Assembly: GCA_003021505.1 (NCBI GenBank)
Contig: PXPT01000086.1
Coordinates: forward strand, 1 to 41,010
DNA length: 41,010 nucleotides
Reading direction: 5' to 3'
Source of the DNA: Cyanobacteria bacterium QS_4_48_99
GTDB taxonomy: Bacteria; Cyanobacteriota; Cyanobacteriia; Cyanobacteriales; Rubidibacteraceae
Part shown: piece after piece, positions 1 to 7,728 of the stretch
Numbering within the stretch: position 1 is the first letter of the stretch
How the letters are laid out: every line of letters begins with the position of its first letter
Translations under genes and position numbers: made by a program
The notes under the pieces: model-generated
Database searches by the model: none
Seen by the model: only the letters and a program-made list of their open reading frames with translations
What the model was told of the DNA's origin: nothing

Positions 1-84
1 ATGGGTTCCGAGACTAACGCCTCGACAAGTTCAATCGCTCACTCAATGGGGTTGGATAGTCGATGCCTTATGTGTAGCGGGTAT

Positions 85-222
85 TTAGAGAATTGGTATA
101 AGCAATTTTTGAATAAAGCTTTTGGCTACACCAAAACGCTGCCCTAGTTTCCTAATTGAGACATCTTCCCTCTTATGGACTTCGATGATTTTCTGCCTAA
201 AGTCAACTGAATCAGGTTTCAT
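85..222 (-). pseudogene. IS630-family transposase, N-terminal fragment
   Basis: Reading from the ATG at 222 gives 45 codons. They begin MKPDSVDFRQKIIEV and contain VSIRKLGQRFGVAKSFIQKL, the N-terminal helix-turn-helix of IS630-type transposases (usual form: MK-x-Y-S-x-D-x-R-x-K-I-[IV], then a segment ending FGV-[AS]-K-x-x-[IV]-Q-[KR]-LL). Immediately after FIQKLL the frame leaves the family and stops, so the DDE catalytic part is missing. Full-length members are about 280-350 residues. This is a dead remnant. I saw no convincing terminal inverted repeats, and the sequence to its left (1-84) is of unknown origin. Confidence 0.72.
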
Positions 223-480
223 TCCCAATTTCCCTTACTTATCTATTTAAGCTAAATTGTGCCTCATGAGGTTGAGAATTGCTATATTTATGTAGTTAAA
301 ATTAATGTAATTCAATAGTAACTCCTCATTTTGAGGGGTGATCGTCGAACCATATGGTTACGTCCACTAGTGTAGGAGTCAATGAAATTTTAAAAACTGG
401 ATAATGAAGAACTCTGCTTTTCAGGTTCAATTTTATGTTTTACCAAAACGATTCTGATATTTACCTACAAATATCCCTGA

Positions 481-1167
481 TCAACCTGCTATTGTTTTCT
501 TTTCATAACCAAGTAGAGAAACTACCGTCGGATCAAGAAGATCATTCACTTCTTGCAACTCGTGTTTATTGTAGCTCTTTAGATATTTTTCCTTTAGGTA
601 GAAATTCAGTCTGGCATTTGAGAATCTAGTGGACTTGGGCACTTGGCTGATTGCACTCGACATGAAGGAGGACAAAACCCTTTTCTTAAGCCCAACCTTT
701 GATGCCAGACAGTTTAAGACTTCATCGGTATTTTGAAGTAGATCAAAATACCTGATAAAAATTATTTTGTCACTCTGCTGAGAAAACTTCAGCCATTTTC
801 CGTAAAAGAGATTGTATTCCAATATGTAGTGATGAGAAACAGCCGGCCAGTTGCACTTTTTGGCCCAATTGTCGTAGCTAAGCAACCAGCTATACGGATC
901 TTTAGAAACTACAATATAAAAATTCGGGACTACCTTAAGTAGTCGTTCGAAACTGGCAAAATCAGGGAGCTGTAGTTGGTTGTAGTACTGAGGCTCGGGG
1001 ACAATATCTTTCTCATCGTAAAGTCGGAAATGTTTTTGGAGCGGCGAACTCCTATCTTTATCACTATTGAGAAACCGAACCCGATATTTTCTCTTGAGCA
1101 GTGACTCAAGGAAATTTGTGCCGCTTCGTTGTAAACCGTAATGTAGTAACTTCCTGTGTTCTCCCAT
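481..1167 (-). CDS. Sulfotransferase-like P-loop protein
   Basis: The protein is about 228 aa. The N-terminus carries a P-loop-like motif, LHYGLQRSGTNFLESLL, matching the 5'-phosphosulfate-binding loop of PAPS-dependent sulfotransferases (RSGTN/T-FL). The later VVSKDPYSWLLSYDNW resembles the 3'-phosphate-binding region (R/K-[DN]-P-x-[ASD]-W-x-x-S), and IIFIRYFDLLQNTDEVL resembles the typical xxRYEDLxxxP segment. It would transfer sulfuryl groups from PAPS to an unknown acceptor. I chose the ATG at 1167, with GGGG about 10 bases upstream, over a GTG at 1257, because the extra 30 residues look unlike the family and the P-loop belongs near the start. It sits alone between a transposase stub and a gene-poor stretch, which fits acquired DNA. 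Confidence 0.68.
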   Translation of the reverse strand: MGEHRKLLHYGLQRSGTNFLESLLKRKYRVRFLNSDKDRSSPLQKHFRLYDEKDIVPEPQYYNQLQLPDFASFERLLKVVPNFYIVVSKDPYSWLLSYDNWAKKCNWPAVSHHYILEYNLFYGKWLKFSQQSDKIIFIRYFDLLQNTDEVLNCLASKVGLKKRVLSSFMSSAISQVPKSTRFSNARLNFYLKEKYLKSYNKHELQEVNDLLDPTVVSLLGYEKKTIAG

Positions 1168-1657
1168 AATTTGTATCCCCAAAATTGACCTCTTAAATCC
1201 AGCCCTTACCCAACTGCGTAGTCTGACTTCTGGAAGGATGACAGAAATCCGTATCACAAATATTTAGACTGTGATGAAAGTAGTGATCCCCGTAGTAGAG
1301 GTCTTGTAGATGCTGTCGGTTCCACTCAGTTGATGCCCCGGGGCCAGAGAATTTTCCATTCAAGTAATTTCTCCAGCGAATGGAGAGGACCTTCCATTGA
1401 AACCTACGTACTGCCTAGTGTCCAGACCGCATTTGCGAGGGAGTTAAAAATTAGAGCGATAAAGGAGCCGAAACCTGGATACTGAATCGCTGAAATCCTT
1501 ATCTAGTAAGGGATTGAGGGTAGTAACAATAGAATAGGCACCTAAAGTGATTTTCCCACCCCCTCGCAAGCGTAAGAATACAAATCAGATAACTCCTCGC
1601 CTTTAGGGTGGGGATCTCCTTTTTCAAGAACTCCTTGCAGCGCAACCAAGTAATTAA
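1168..1657. other. Gene-poor stretch between sulfotransferase and TetR gene
   Basis: There is no convincing gene here. The minus strand holds an open segment of roughly 75 codons (about 1186-1412) without an obvious start, containing YLNGKFSGPG and DLYYGDHYFHHSLN. It could be the tail of a lost gene, but I do not recognise it. The part next to the TetR gene (about 1440-1640) looks like non-coding or decayed mobile DNA. Confidence 0.3.
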
Positions 1658-2305
1658 TTAGCACTCTTGGACTAGTACCCCGTTGAGGAAAATATCGGCA
1701 ATTCCTTCTGCCATTTCCTGCATCGCTTTGGGGGAAGCTTGCGGATCAATCATGGTTTGATTGGAAAAACCTGCTACGGCAAACATTCCCAAAAACACTT
1801 GTGCTACGACTTTTGGGTTAGTGCGGCGATATATTCCTCGATCCATTGCCGTTTGAAAGAAAGCTTCGGCAACATCGGTCATTTTATCAATTACTTCCGA
1901 CTGAATGCGATCTCGCAAGTCGGGATGAAACTGCGCTTCCATAAAGCAAACGCGCATTAAATCGCTATTTTCCTGCAAGCGCAGCATCCGCCGTCGCATT
2001 ACCTGTGCCACAGCCTTATAGCTGCCCATTTCGCTCAATTCGGTGAGTAAATCGGTGAGAATTTTCGCCCATCCCTGAGTGGCTACCTCAACTAAGATGG
2101 CTTTTTTATGGTCAAAATAGCGAAACAGCGTTCCTTCTGCTATTCCTGCCTCTGAAGCTAAATCCTTGGTTGTGGTAGCATCGTAGCCGCGATGAGCGAA
2201 CAAGCGCAGTGCCGCCTGTAAAATGCGACTGCGAGTATCTTCCTCGGTTCGGTTGCCAAGGGATGCTTCTCCCCAAGGTGGGAGACGAAAAGCTTGCATA
2301 ATCAT
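1658..2305 (-). CDS. TetR/AcrR family transcriptional regulator
   Basis: The 215-aa protein has a TetR_N helix-turn-helix at about residues 24-70: RSRILQAALRLFAHRGYD, then TTTKDLASEAGIAEGTLFRYF and DHKKAIL. This is the canonical order, in which ATTKDIA..AGVA.GTLYRYF contacts DNA. The C-terminal ligand-binding part (about 75-210) is helical and not assignable to a ligand. It is divergent from the M16 peptidase gene at 2447, with a 141-bp shared upstream region, so it may control itself and that neighbour; this is inference from position only. Two ATGs are possible, at 2305 and 2299; they differ by two residues. Confidence 0.9.
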   Translation of the reverse strand: MIMQAFRLPPWGEASLGNRTEEDTRSRILQAALRLFAHRGYDATTTKDLASEAGIAEGTLFRYFDHKKAILVEVATQGWAKILTDLLTELSEMGSYKAVAQVMRRRMLRLQENSDLMRVCFMEAQFHPDLRDRIQSEVIDKMTDVAEAFFQTAMDRGIYRRTNPKVVAQVFLGMFAVAGFSNQTMIDPQASPKAMQEMAEGIADIFLNGVLVQEC

Positions 2306-2446
2306 TCTGTGGGTAGATGCTTATTGACACGGTAGCGTTATTTTTGAGCTAGCCCTTTCCCAATTGCGGAAAGCTTCATAGTTGTTAACGATACACATTG
2401 CGCTTCTTAGTCGATATTCTGGAGTCAGCATAATAGATAGTAGTCT

Positions 2447-4198
2447 ATGGCTAAATTATCGCAATTTTTTCTGTTGCCAGTGGCGATCGCGCAACAACTT
2501 TTCATTCACAATTTAAGTCGCTCTCACTGGCATTGGGGACTCAATGAAGGCAAAAGATTAAAGGCAAGAGGCAAAAGTTCTTTATTGCTAATACGTGCCT
2601 TTCGCCTTTCGCCCTTTGCCTTCTGGTTAATCGTTTTGGTGAGCGTGGTTACTCTCGCCTGGACGCTAGTGCCAAACACAGCACAGGCTCGCAACGCCCC
2701 GACAGAAACGCAGTCGATCAAGCCTTATCTAGACCGAGTGACTGAACGAGTAAGCGAGTACGAACTAGATAATGGCATGAACTTCATTATCCTGGAGAAA
2801 CAAGATCGAGAAAGTAACGCGCCCACGATTTCGTTTGTTACGTATGCCGACGTTGGTAGCGCCAACGAGTCAGCGGGGAAGACCGGATCTGCTCACTATT
2901 TAGAACACCTTGCGTTTAAAGGAACTAAGCGGATTGGTACGACCGATTATTCGCAAGAAAAGCCGCTACTAGAGCGTTTGGATGAGCTTTTTGTCCAAAT
3001 GCAAGCGGCTAAAGCAGCAAACCGACAAGGAGAACTTGCCCCACTCGAAGAGAAGTTTGCCCAACTTCAGGAGGAGGCATCCGAATACGTTGTTCCCAAT
3101 GAATATGGTCAAATTGTCCGGGAGGCAGGAGGGGTAGACTTGAATGCTGCGACTTCGGCGGACTACACGGTTTACTTTTATAGCTTCCCTGCCAACAAGC
3201 TAGAACTCTGGGAATCTTTGGAATCAGAGCGCTTTCTAGAACCAGTATTTCGAGAGTTTTATAAAGAAAAGCAGGTCATTTTGGAAGAACGCCGCCTGCG
3301 AACCGAGAACTCTGCTATCGGGAAAATGATGGAGGCATTTCTAGAAACTGCATACCAAGAGCATCCTTACGGACGCCCCGTGATTGGCTACACAGAAGAT
3401 CTCTTGGAAATGAGGCGCGAGGAGATTCGGGAGTTTTTCGAGACTTACTATGTTCCTGGCAACCTGACGATGGCAGTGGTGGGGGATGTCGATCCAGAAC
3501 AGGTCAAACAACAGGCAGAGGCGTACTTTGGTCGCTACGAGGAAGACTCAGCACCGCCAAAAGTAACCGAGGTGGAACCTAGGCAGCAAAAAACGCGCGA
3601 GGTTACGGTAGAATTTCCTGCCCAACCTCTGTATCTGGAAGGATATCATCGACCCTCGATTAACCATCCCGACCATGTGGTTTATGACATTATTTCGAGA
3701 GTGTTGAGCGGTGGGCGCACCTCTCGCCTCTATCAGTCTTTGGTGCAAGAAAAGCAAGTGGCGCTTACTGCGGAAGGGATTAGTAGTTTTCCTGGAAATA
3801 AGTTCCCCAATCTTGTGCTTTTTTATGCGCTGACTGCTCCCAATGGCACGATTGAAGAGGTAGCAACGGCACTGGGTGGCGAAATTGAGCGCATTAAAGC
3901 CGAACCCGTGTCCATACAAGAGTTAGAGCGGGTGAAAAGGCAAGCCCGCGCTGACTTGCTGCGTACACTAGATTCCAACCAAGGCGTGGCGCAGTTATTG
4001 GCAGAGTATGACGCCAAAACCGGGAGTTGGCAGAATGTATTTAAGGAACTAGAGGCGATCGCATCTGTAACTGCGGACGACGTGCAGCGGGTAGCACAAG
4101 CGACGTTCAACTCAGATAACCGAACTGTGGGACGCTTAACGCCTGGTTCGGAGGGAGACGCGGAGACGCGGGGAAGCGGAGACGCGGGGAAGAAGTGA
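2447..4198 (+). CDS. M16 family zinc metallopeptidase, catalytic subunit
   Basis: The 583-aa protein carries the inverted zinc motif HYLEH at residues 150-154 and a third ligand in ILEERR (Glu 280/281), so it should be an active M16B peptidase. The second M16 domain follows (about 360-560, with GGRTSRLYQSLVQEK). A hydrophobic segment (about 58-78) ending NTAQA predicts export or membrane anchoring. The partner gene 113 bp downstream lacks the zinc site, the usual M16B heterodimer arrangement. Two oddities: residues about 33-59 are encoded by an AAAGGC-rich inverted repeat, and the last ~15 residues (GSEGDAETRGSGDAGKK) come from a purine-rich dispersed repeat. The start ATG has no good ribosome-binding site close by (GGAG is 26 bases upstream), so the true N-terminus is uncertain. 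Confidence 0.88.
   Translation: MAKLSQFFLLPVAIAQQLFIHNLSRSHWHWGLNEGKRLKARGKSSLLLIRAFRLSPFAFWLIVLVSVVTLAWTLVPNTAQARNAPTETQSIKPYLDRVTERVSEYELDNGMNFIILEKQDRESNAPTISFVTYADVGSANESAGKTGSAHYLEHLAFKGTKRIGTTDYSQEKPLLERLDELFVQMQAAKAANRQGELAPLEEKFAQLQEEASEYVVPNEYGQIVREAGGVDLNAATSADYTVYFYSFPANKLELWESLESERFLEPVFREFYKEKQVILEERRLRTENSAIGKMMEAFLETAYQEHPYGRPVIGYTEDLLEMRREEIREFFETYYVPGNLTMAVVGDVDPEQVKQQAEAYFGRYEEDSAPPKVTEVEPRQQKTREVTVEFPAQPLYLEGYHRPSINHPDHVVYDIISRVLSGGRTSRLYQSLVQEKQVALTAEGISSFPGNKFPNLVLFYALTAPNGTIEEVATALGGEIERIKAEPVSIQELERVKRQARADLLRTLDSNQGVAQLLAEYDAKTGSWQNVFKELEAIASVTADDVQRVAQATFNSDNRTVGRLTPGSEGDAETRGSGDAGKK
2546..2628. repeat. AAAGGC-rich inverted repeat inside a coding region
   Basis: The left arm is rich in AAGGCAAAAG and AAAGGCAAGAGGC; the right arm holds CCTTTCGCC and CCCTTTGCCTTC, roughly its complement. 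The same kind of sequence fills the intergenic region at 11404-11570. Here it is read in frame as part of the N-terminus of the M16 peptidase, just before its hydrophobic segment. Confidence 0.6.
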
Positions 4199-4300
4199 GG
4201 GTGTGAGAGAGTTGGGGAAGCAGGGGGAGCTGGGGAAGCAGGGGAAGAAACCTGCAACCTGCAAGCTGCAATCTGCAACTTGAACCCGAAACCTGCAACA
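4147..4300. repeat. Purine-rich dispersed repeat plus heptameric tandem repeat
   Basis: GGAGACGCGGAGACGCGG and GGGGAAGC-type units span the end of the first M16 gene and the spacer. Similar blocks occur at 5816-6045, 18968-19288, 24340-24450, 28835-28875 and 31935-32115. From about 4251 there is a short tandem repeat of CCTGCAA/GCTGCAA/TCTGCAA units, like the heptameric short tandem repeats known from filamentous cyanobacteria. The repeat supplies the stop codon of the upstream gene. Confidence 0.65.
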
Positions 4301-4311
4301 CAAAAGGACTA

Positions 4312-5802
4312 ATGACTAACAACAAGAGTATTGGCTGGATTGCGCTAGGAGTGCTGGTAACGCTGCTGGTGGTAGTGAGTGGGGGAAGATTCTCTCTACA
4401 GGAGTCCCTGTTGCCGACCGCAGAAGCAGCAACCGCGAAACATTACACAGAATTGGAGTTTCCCCCCTTACCAGAGGTGGGATTTCCCGACTATGAAAGC
4501 TATCAGCTCGATAATGGGATGGTAGTGTATTTGATCGAAGACCATAACCTTCCTCTGGTGAGTGGTGAGGCAATGATTCATACGGGTTCTCGTTTAGAAC
4601 CAGCGGATCATGTCGGTTTGGCGGGAATCACCGGAACTGTGATGCGAACTGGGGGGACAGAGCAACACCTCCCGGTTGAGTTGAACCGGATGCTGGAGCA
4701 ACGGGCGGCTTCGGTGGAAACTGGCATTTCAACAACTTCAGGTAGTGCGAGCTTCAATGCGCTGAGTGAAGACTTAGATACGGTATTTAACTTGTTTGCT
4801 GAAGTCGTCCGTATGCCTGCGTTTGCCCCTAATAAGCTGGAATTAGCGAAAGTGCAAAAGCGCGGGAGTATCGCTCGTCGCAATGATGACCCTAGTAAGA
4901 TTGCCTCACGCGAGTTCGGGAGACTAGTTTATGGGGAGAATAGTCCCTATGCCCGCATAGCGGAGTATTCCACCATCAATGATATTTCCCGCGAGGATGT
5001 GGTGAACTTCTACCAGACTTACTTTCGTCCAGATAATGTAATTTTGGGCATTGTCGGGGATTTTGACTCGGAGAAAATGCGATCGCGGATTGCAAATGCT
5101 TTTGGCGATTGGACACCAGCCTCGGAGGAACCCGCCCCTTCCGTCCCCTCAGCCTCCCAAAACCGAGAAGGTGGTCTCTTTTTTGTCGAGCAACCCCAGT
5201 TGAGTCAAAGTTATATCAAAATGGGACACCTGGGAGGAAAGTTTAAAAACCCTGACTTTCCCGCCCTCGATGTTATGAATGAGGTTCTCAATAGGTTTGG
5301 GGGACGCTTGTTTGATAAGCTGCGATCGCGCCAAGGGCTTGCCTACTCCGTTTATGGGGTTTGGAAACCCCACTACGACTATGATGGCGTTTTTGTCTCG
5401 GGCGGACAGACTCGCTCAAATTCCACAGTTCCCTTTGTGCAATCCCTTACCTCTGAAATTGAGCGACTGCGTACCACACCCATTGCCTCGGAAGAATTAA
5501 CTGATGCCAAAGAGTCGATTCTTAATTCCTTTGTCTTTAAATTTGAGGATTCCAGCCAAACACTAGCGCGGCTGATGCGCTATGAATACTATGGCTATCC
5601 GGAAGACTTTATCTTCCAATACCAGCGTGGCGTGGAAGCAACCTCCATTGAAGATGTCCAGCGTGTCGCTCAAAAGCACCTTCAGCCTAAACGAATCCTC
5701 ACGCTAGTCGTCGGCAATTCTAGCGAAATTCAACCCTCTCTAAGCAACCTGGGCACAGAGGTAGAAACAGTCGATATTTCCATTCCCGAACCAACGAGTT
5801 AG
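4312..5802 (+). CDS. M16 family peptidase-like protein, non-catalytic subunit
   Basis: The 496-aa protein starts with a signal anchor (IGWIALGVLVTLLVVVS, ending near AEAATA) and has two M16 domains. Where the zinc motif HxxEH should be, it reads HVGLAGITGTVMRTGG, so the metal ligands are absent. The C-terminal domain keeps GGRLFDKLRSRQGLAYSVYG, the R/Y-type region typical of the non-catalytic M16B subunit. Together with the upstream catalytic gene it probably makes a periplasmic or membrane-bound heterodimer that degrades or processes peptides. The start has AAAGGACTA directly before ATG, a good ribosome-binding site. The two genes probably share a transcript despite the repeat-filled 113-bp spacer. 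Confidence 0.88.
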   Translation: MTNNKSIGWIALGVLVTLLVVVSGGRFSLQESLLPTAEAATAKHYTELEFPPLPEVGFPDYESYQLDNGMVVYLIEDHNLPLVSGEAMIHTGSRLEPADHVGLAGITGTVMRTGGTEQHLPVELNRMLEQRAASVETGISTTSGSASFNALSEDLDTVFNLFAEVVRMPAFAPNKLELAKVQKRGSIARRNDDPSKIASREFGRLVYGENSPYARIAEYSTINDISREDVVNFYQTYFRPDNVILGIVGDFDSEKMRSRIANAFGDWTPASEEPAPSVPSASQNREGGLFFVEQPQLSQSYIKMGHLGGKFKNPDFPALDVMNEVLNRFGGRLFDKLRSRQGLAYSVYGVWKPHYDYDGVFVSGGQTRSNSTVPFVQSLTSEIERLRTTPIASEELTDAKESILNSFVFKFEDSSQTLARLMRYEYYGYPEDFIFQYQRGVEATSIEDVQRVAQKHLQPKRILTLVVGNSSEIQPSLSNLGTEVETVDISIPEPTS

Positions 5803-5815
5803 AGGGCAGTAGAGG

Positions 5816-6045
5816 TGCGGTCGCTTTGCTCCTGACGCGCAGAGGGGAGACGCGGCGACAAGGACACGAGGCGCGAATTACTTCGCGCCGCAAGAGATTC
5901 CGTAGCGGAGAGCGGAAAGTGAGGGGTGAGGAGTGAGATAGTGAGGAGGTAGATGGGCTGGTTTGATACTCCCCGCGTCAACGCGTCCCCGTGTCCCCGC
6001 GTCCTCTTTCTCACCTGCTTCCCCTGCTCCCCACCAGGCAAAATC
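5816..6045. repeat. Dispersed repeat block with inverted arms
   Basis: This gene-free spacer between converging genes has GGGGAGACGCGG-type sequence on the left and CCCCGCGTC/GTCCCCGCGTCC on the right, so it can fold back on itself. It contains a perfect 8-bp hairpin, GGCGCGAA-TTAC-TTCGCGCC (5870-5889), followed by TCCGTAGCGGAGAGCG. A related GAATTACTTC...TCCGTAGC...AGAGCG sequence lies at 9853-9893. A variant of the 13-bp GGAGCGAAGCGAC motif (GGAGCAAAGCGAC) lies at about 5820-5832 on the minus strand. Confidence 0.6.
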
Positions 6046-6048
6046 CCG

Positions 6049-6234
6049 CTAACTCCCCATTCTTTCCTCTGGAAAAGTGCGCTTGAATTCTTCAATTAGT
6101 TCGTCTAGCTCTTCTAATGCCTGATTGACATCAATTCGCAGCGTCCCGAGGTCGGGTTGTTCTAGAAGCTGCATTAGAACTCCGCGCTGACTTTCTATCT
6201 GGGCAACTTTTTCTTTAATCGTTGATGGTTCCAC
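6049..6234 (-). CDS. Small conserved cyanobacterial protein, helical
   Basis: This is a 61-aa protein without a recognised domain. It is charged and predicted all-helical: MEPSTIKEKVAQIESQRG, then QALEELDELIEEFKRTFPEE, with heptad-like leucines, so a short coiled coil is likely. Translation starts at GTG (6234) with AGAGGT six bases upstream. No membrane segment or signal peptide is seen. It converges with the M16 operon and diverges from the DUF2854 gene. Function unknown. Confidence 0.6.
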   Translation of the reverse strand: MEPSTIKEKVAQIESQRGVLMQLLEQPDLGTLRIDVNQALEELDELIEEFKRTFPEERMGS

Positions 6235-6338
6235 AAATTACCTCTTCCATACAACTCTATCTCTAGAATACCTAGACTAATGCAGGTAGGAACAAGGATA
6301 ATAGATTAAAATAACCCAATATCAGACGATTATTTAAT

Positions 6339-6917
6339 ATGTTCGGTCAAATTTCTTTAGGAAAATGGGGATTGATTGTCGGTGGCTCCCTAACTCTAAT
6401 GGGATTTGTCGCCTATGCTTTCGGCAATGCCACCTTGAATTTAGCAGGATTGTTCTATGGGGTTCCCGTATTACTGGGGGGACTTGCCCTCAAAGCGGCA
6501 GAACTCAAACCCATCCCCTATAGTCAAAACACGCCTCCAGAAGTTTTGACTTTACGGGAGCAACAAGCAACCCCCATCCTCAATCAACTCCGCAAAAATG
6601 TTACCCGCTATCGCTATGGTCATGAAGCCCATCTCGATGAGTCACTAGAGCGCTTGGGATTAAGCCCTACGGATGAGGAAAGACCAGTTTTGCACTCGAT
6701 TCGGGAAACTGAGGTAGATGGCTCCTATGCCTTGGTGATGGAGTTTGACTCGCCCTTCATTTCTCTAGAGACTTGGCAAGAGCGGAAAGAGAAGATGGAA
6801 AAATTCTTTGGTCCTGGAGTTCGGGCAGATTTAACGCACCCTGAAGAGGATCGAATAAATGTATTTCTCATTACTACTTCTGCCGAACAAACTGCTCCTG
6901 CCGAACAAGCCAGTTAA
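6339..6917 (+). CDS. DUF2854 domain membrane protein
   Basis: The 192-aa protein matches the cyanobacterial and plant DUF2854 family. Two hydrophobic helices near the N-terminus (WGLIVGGSLTLMGFVAYAFG and LAGLFYGVPVLLGGLALKAA) are followed by a soluble domain of about 130 residues with LRKNVTRYRYG, HLDESLERLGL and TPTDEERP-like segments. Plant members are chloroplast proteins, which points to a thylakoid or plasma-membrane location; the molecular role is not known. It ends only four bases before the convergent CRR7-like gene, so the two 3' ends are packed tightly. Confidence 0.8.
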   Translation: MFGQISLGKWGLIVGGSLTLMGFVAYAFGNATLNLAGLFYGVPVLLGGLALKAAELKPIPYSQNTPPEVLTLREQQATPILNQLRKNVTRYRYGHEAHLDESLERLGLSPTDEERPVLHSIRETEVDGSYALVMEFDSPFISLETWQERKEKMEKFFGPGVRADLTHPEEDRINVFLITTSAEQTAPAEQAS

Positions 6918-6921
6918 AGCA

Positions 6922-7179
6922 TTACTTTTCCATCCGTACCACGTACCATTGTAAATACTGTTGGGGATCGAGATTAAATTCGCAGTAGGTATCTCGCAAG
7001 TGTTTAGCTTGTTCTTCAATTGAGGGGAGATTTTGCAAGTCTCGAGGCAAATCTTCCTGGTGAGTCTGTAAGATTCCCTTGAGCTTCTCCAGCAACTCTT
7101 CAGCAGTAAAGTATTGCTCTGGTTGGTTGGTTTCGAGGACAACATAAGCGTCCTCTTGATACATAATGGAGTCTGGCAT
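6922..7179 (-). CDS. Chlororespiratory reduction 7 (CRR7)-like protein
   Basis: The 85-aa protein begins MPDSIMYQEDAYVVLETNQPEQ and continues with FTAEELLEKLKGIL and YLQWYVVRMEK, the pattern of the cyanobacterial/plastid CRR7 family. In Arabidopsis CRR7 is needed for accumulation of the chloroplast NDH complex (cyclic electron flow, chlororespiration). In cyanobacteria its role is less clear, and I infer an NDH-1 link only from the family. It is soluble, acidic and full length for the family. Convergent with the DUF2854 gene. Confidence 0.75.
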   Translation of the reverse strand: MPDSIMYQEDAYVVLETNQPEQYFTAEELLEKLKGILQTHQEDLPRDLQNLPSIEEQAKHLRDTYCEFNLDPQQYLQWYVVRMEK

Positions 7180-7728
7180 GGTTAGTGGTTTGCTCCCCAG
7201 TGCTTCACCTCAAGTGTAGCGAACTTGAAGGGTAAGCCCTTATTCTTGGCAAGCTACAATCTGTATTCGTTTATGATCAGCGAACCAGTCTCCATCTTTA
7301 AGAAGAGTTTGAGCTGAAAAAATAGGTGGTGTCTGCTACAGACTCTCGACGATGGCAAAAACCTTGTCAATGCTACGTATGGTATAAAAATCGTAGGGCA
7401 AGATGTGCTATGCTACATCGCTCAAGCGTGAAAGAGCGATCGCGCTCCTCACCACAGGGCTAAACAGTACGCCACCCCAATGTCAGTGTTTTGGGAAAAA
7501 TTCCTAACAACATTGTCAACATTTTAGGATTCATTTCAGTCAAACCACGCTTCTTGCCATTCAAATTGCAGGCTAGAACCCGATTAGCATAGCCTTTTGG
7601 CGTTTTGCAGCAGATTTAAATTGTATCAGTTCCGGTGAGGGCCTACTTAATTTTGAGAAAATTCCAATTAGTCAAAAATCATCAATCAACTTCTCGAAGA
7701 TAAGAGACGAGCTGGAGGCTTCAAGGAG
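7180..7728. other. Gene-free stretch upstream of the chlB remnant
   Basis: No coding potential was found in 549 bases. One HIP1 octamer lies near 7438. The last 20 bases hold CTGGAGG and AAGGAG just before the chlB ATG, a leftover ribosome-binding site, so the former promoter and leader of chlB probably lie here. Confidence 0.4.

Noticed and set aside
435-629. 64-codon plus-strand frame
   Set aside because: It is antisense to the end of the sulfotransferase gene and lacks any recognisable feature.
5799-6095. 98-codon open frame on the minus strand
   Set aside because: It is a translation of the dispersed GACGCGG repeat and overlaps the real small gene at 6049-6234.
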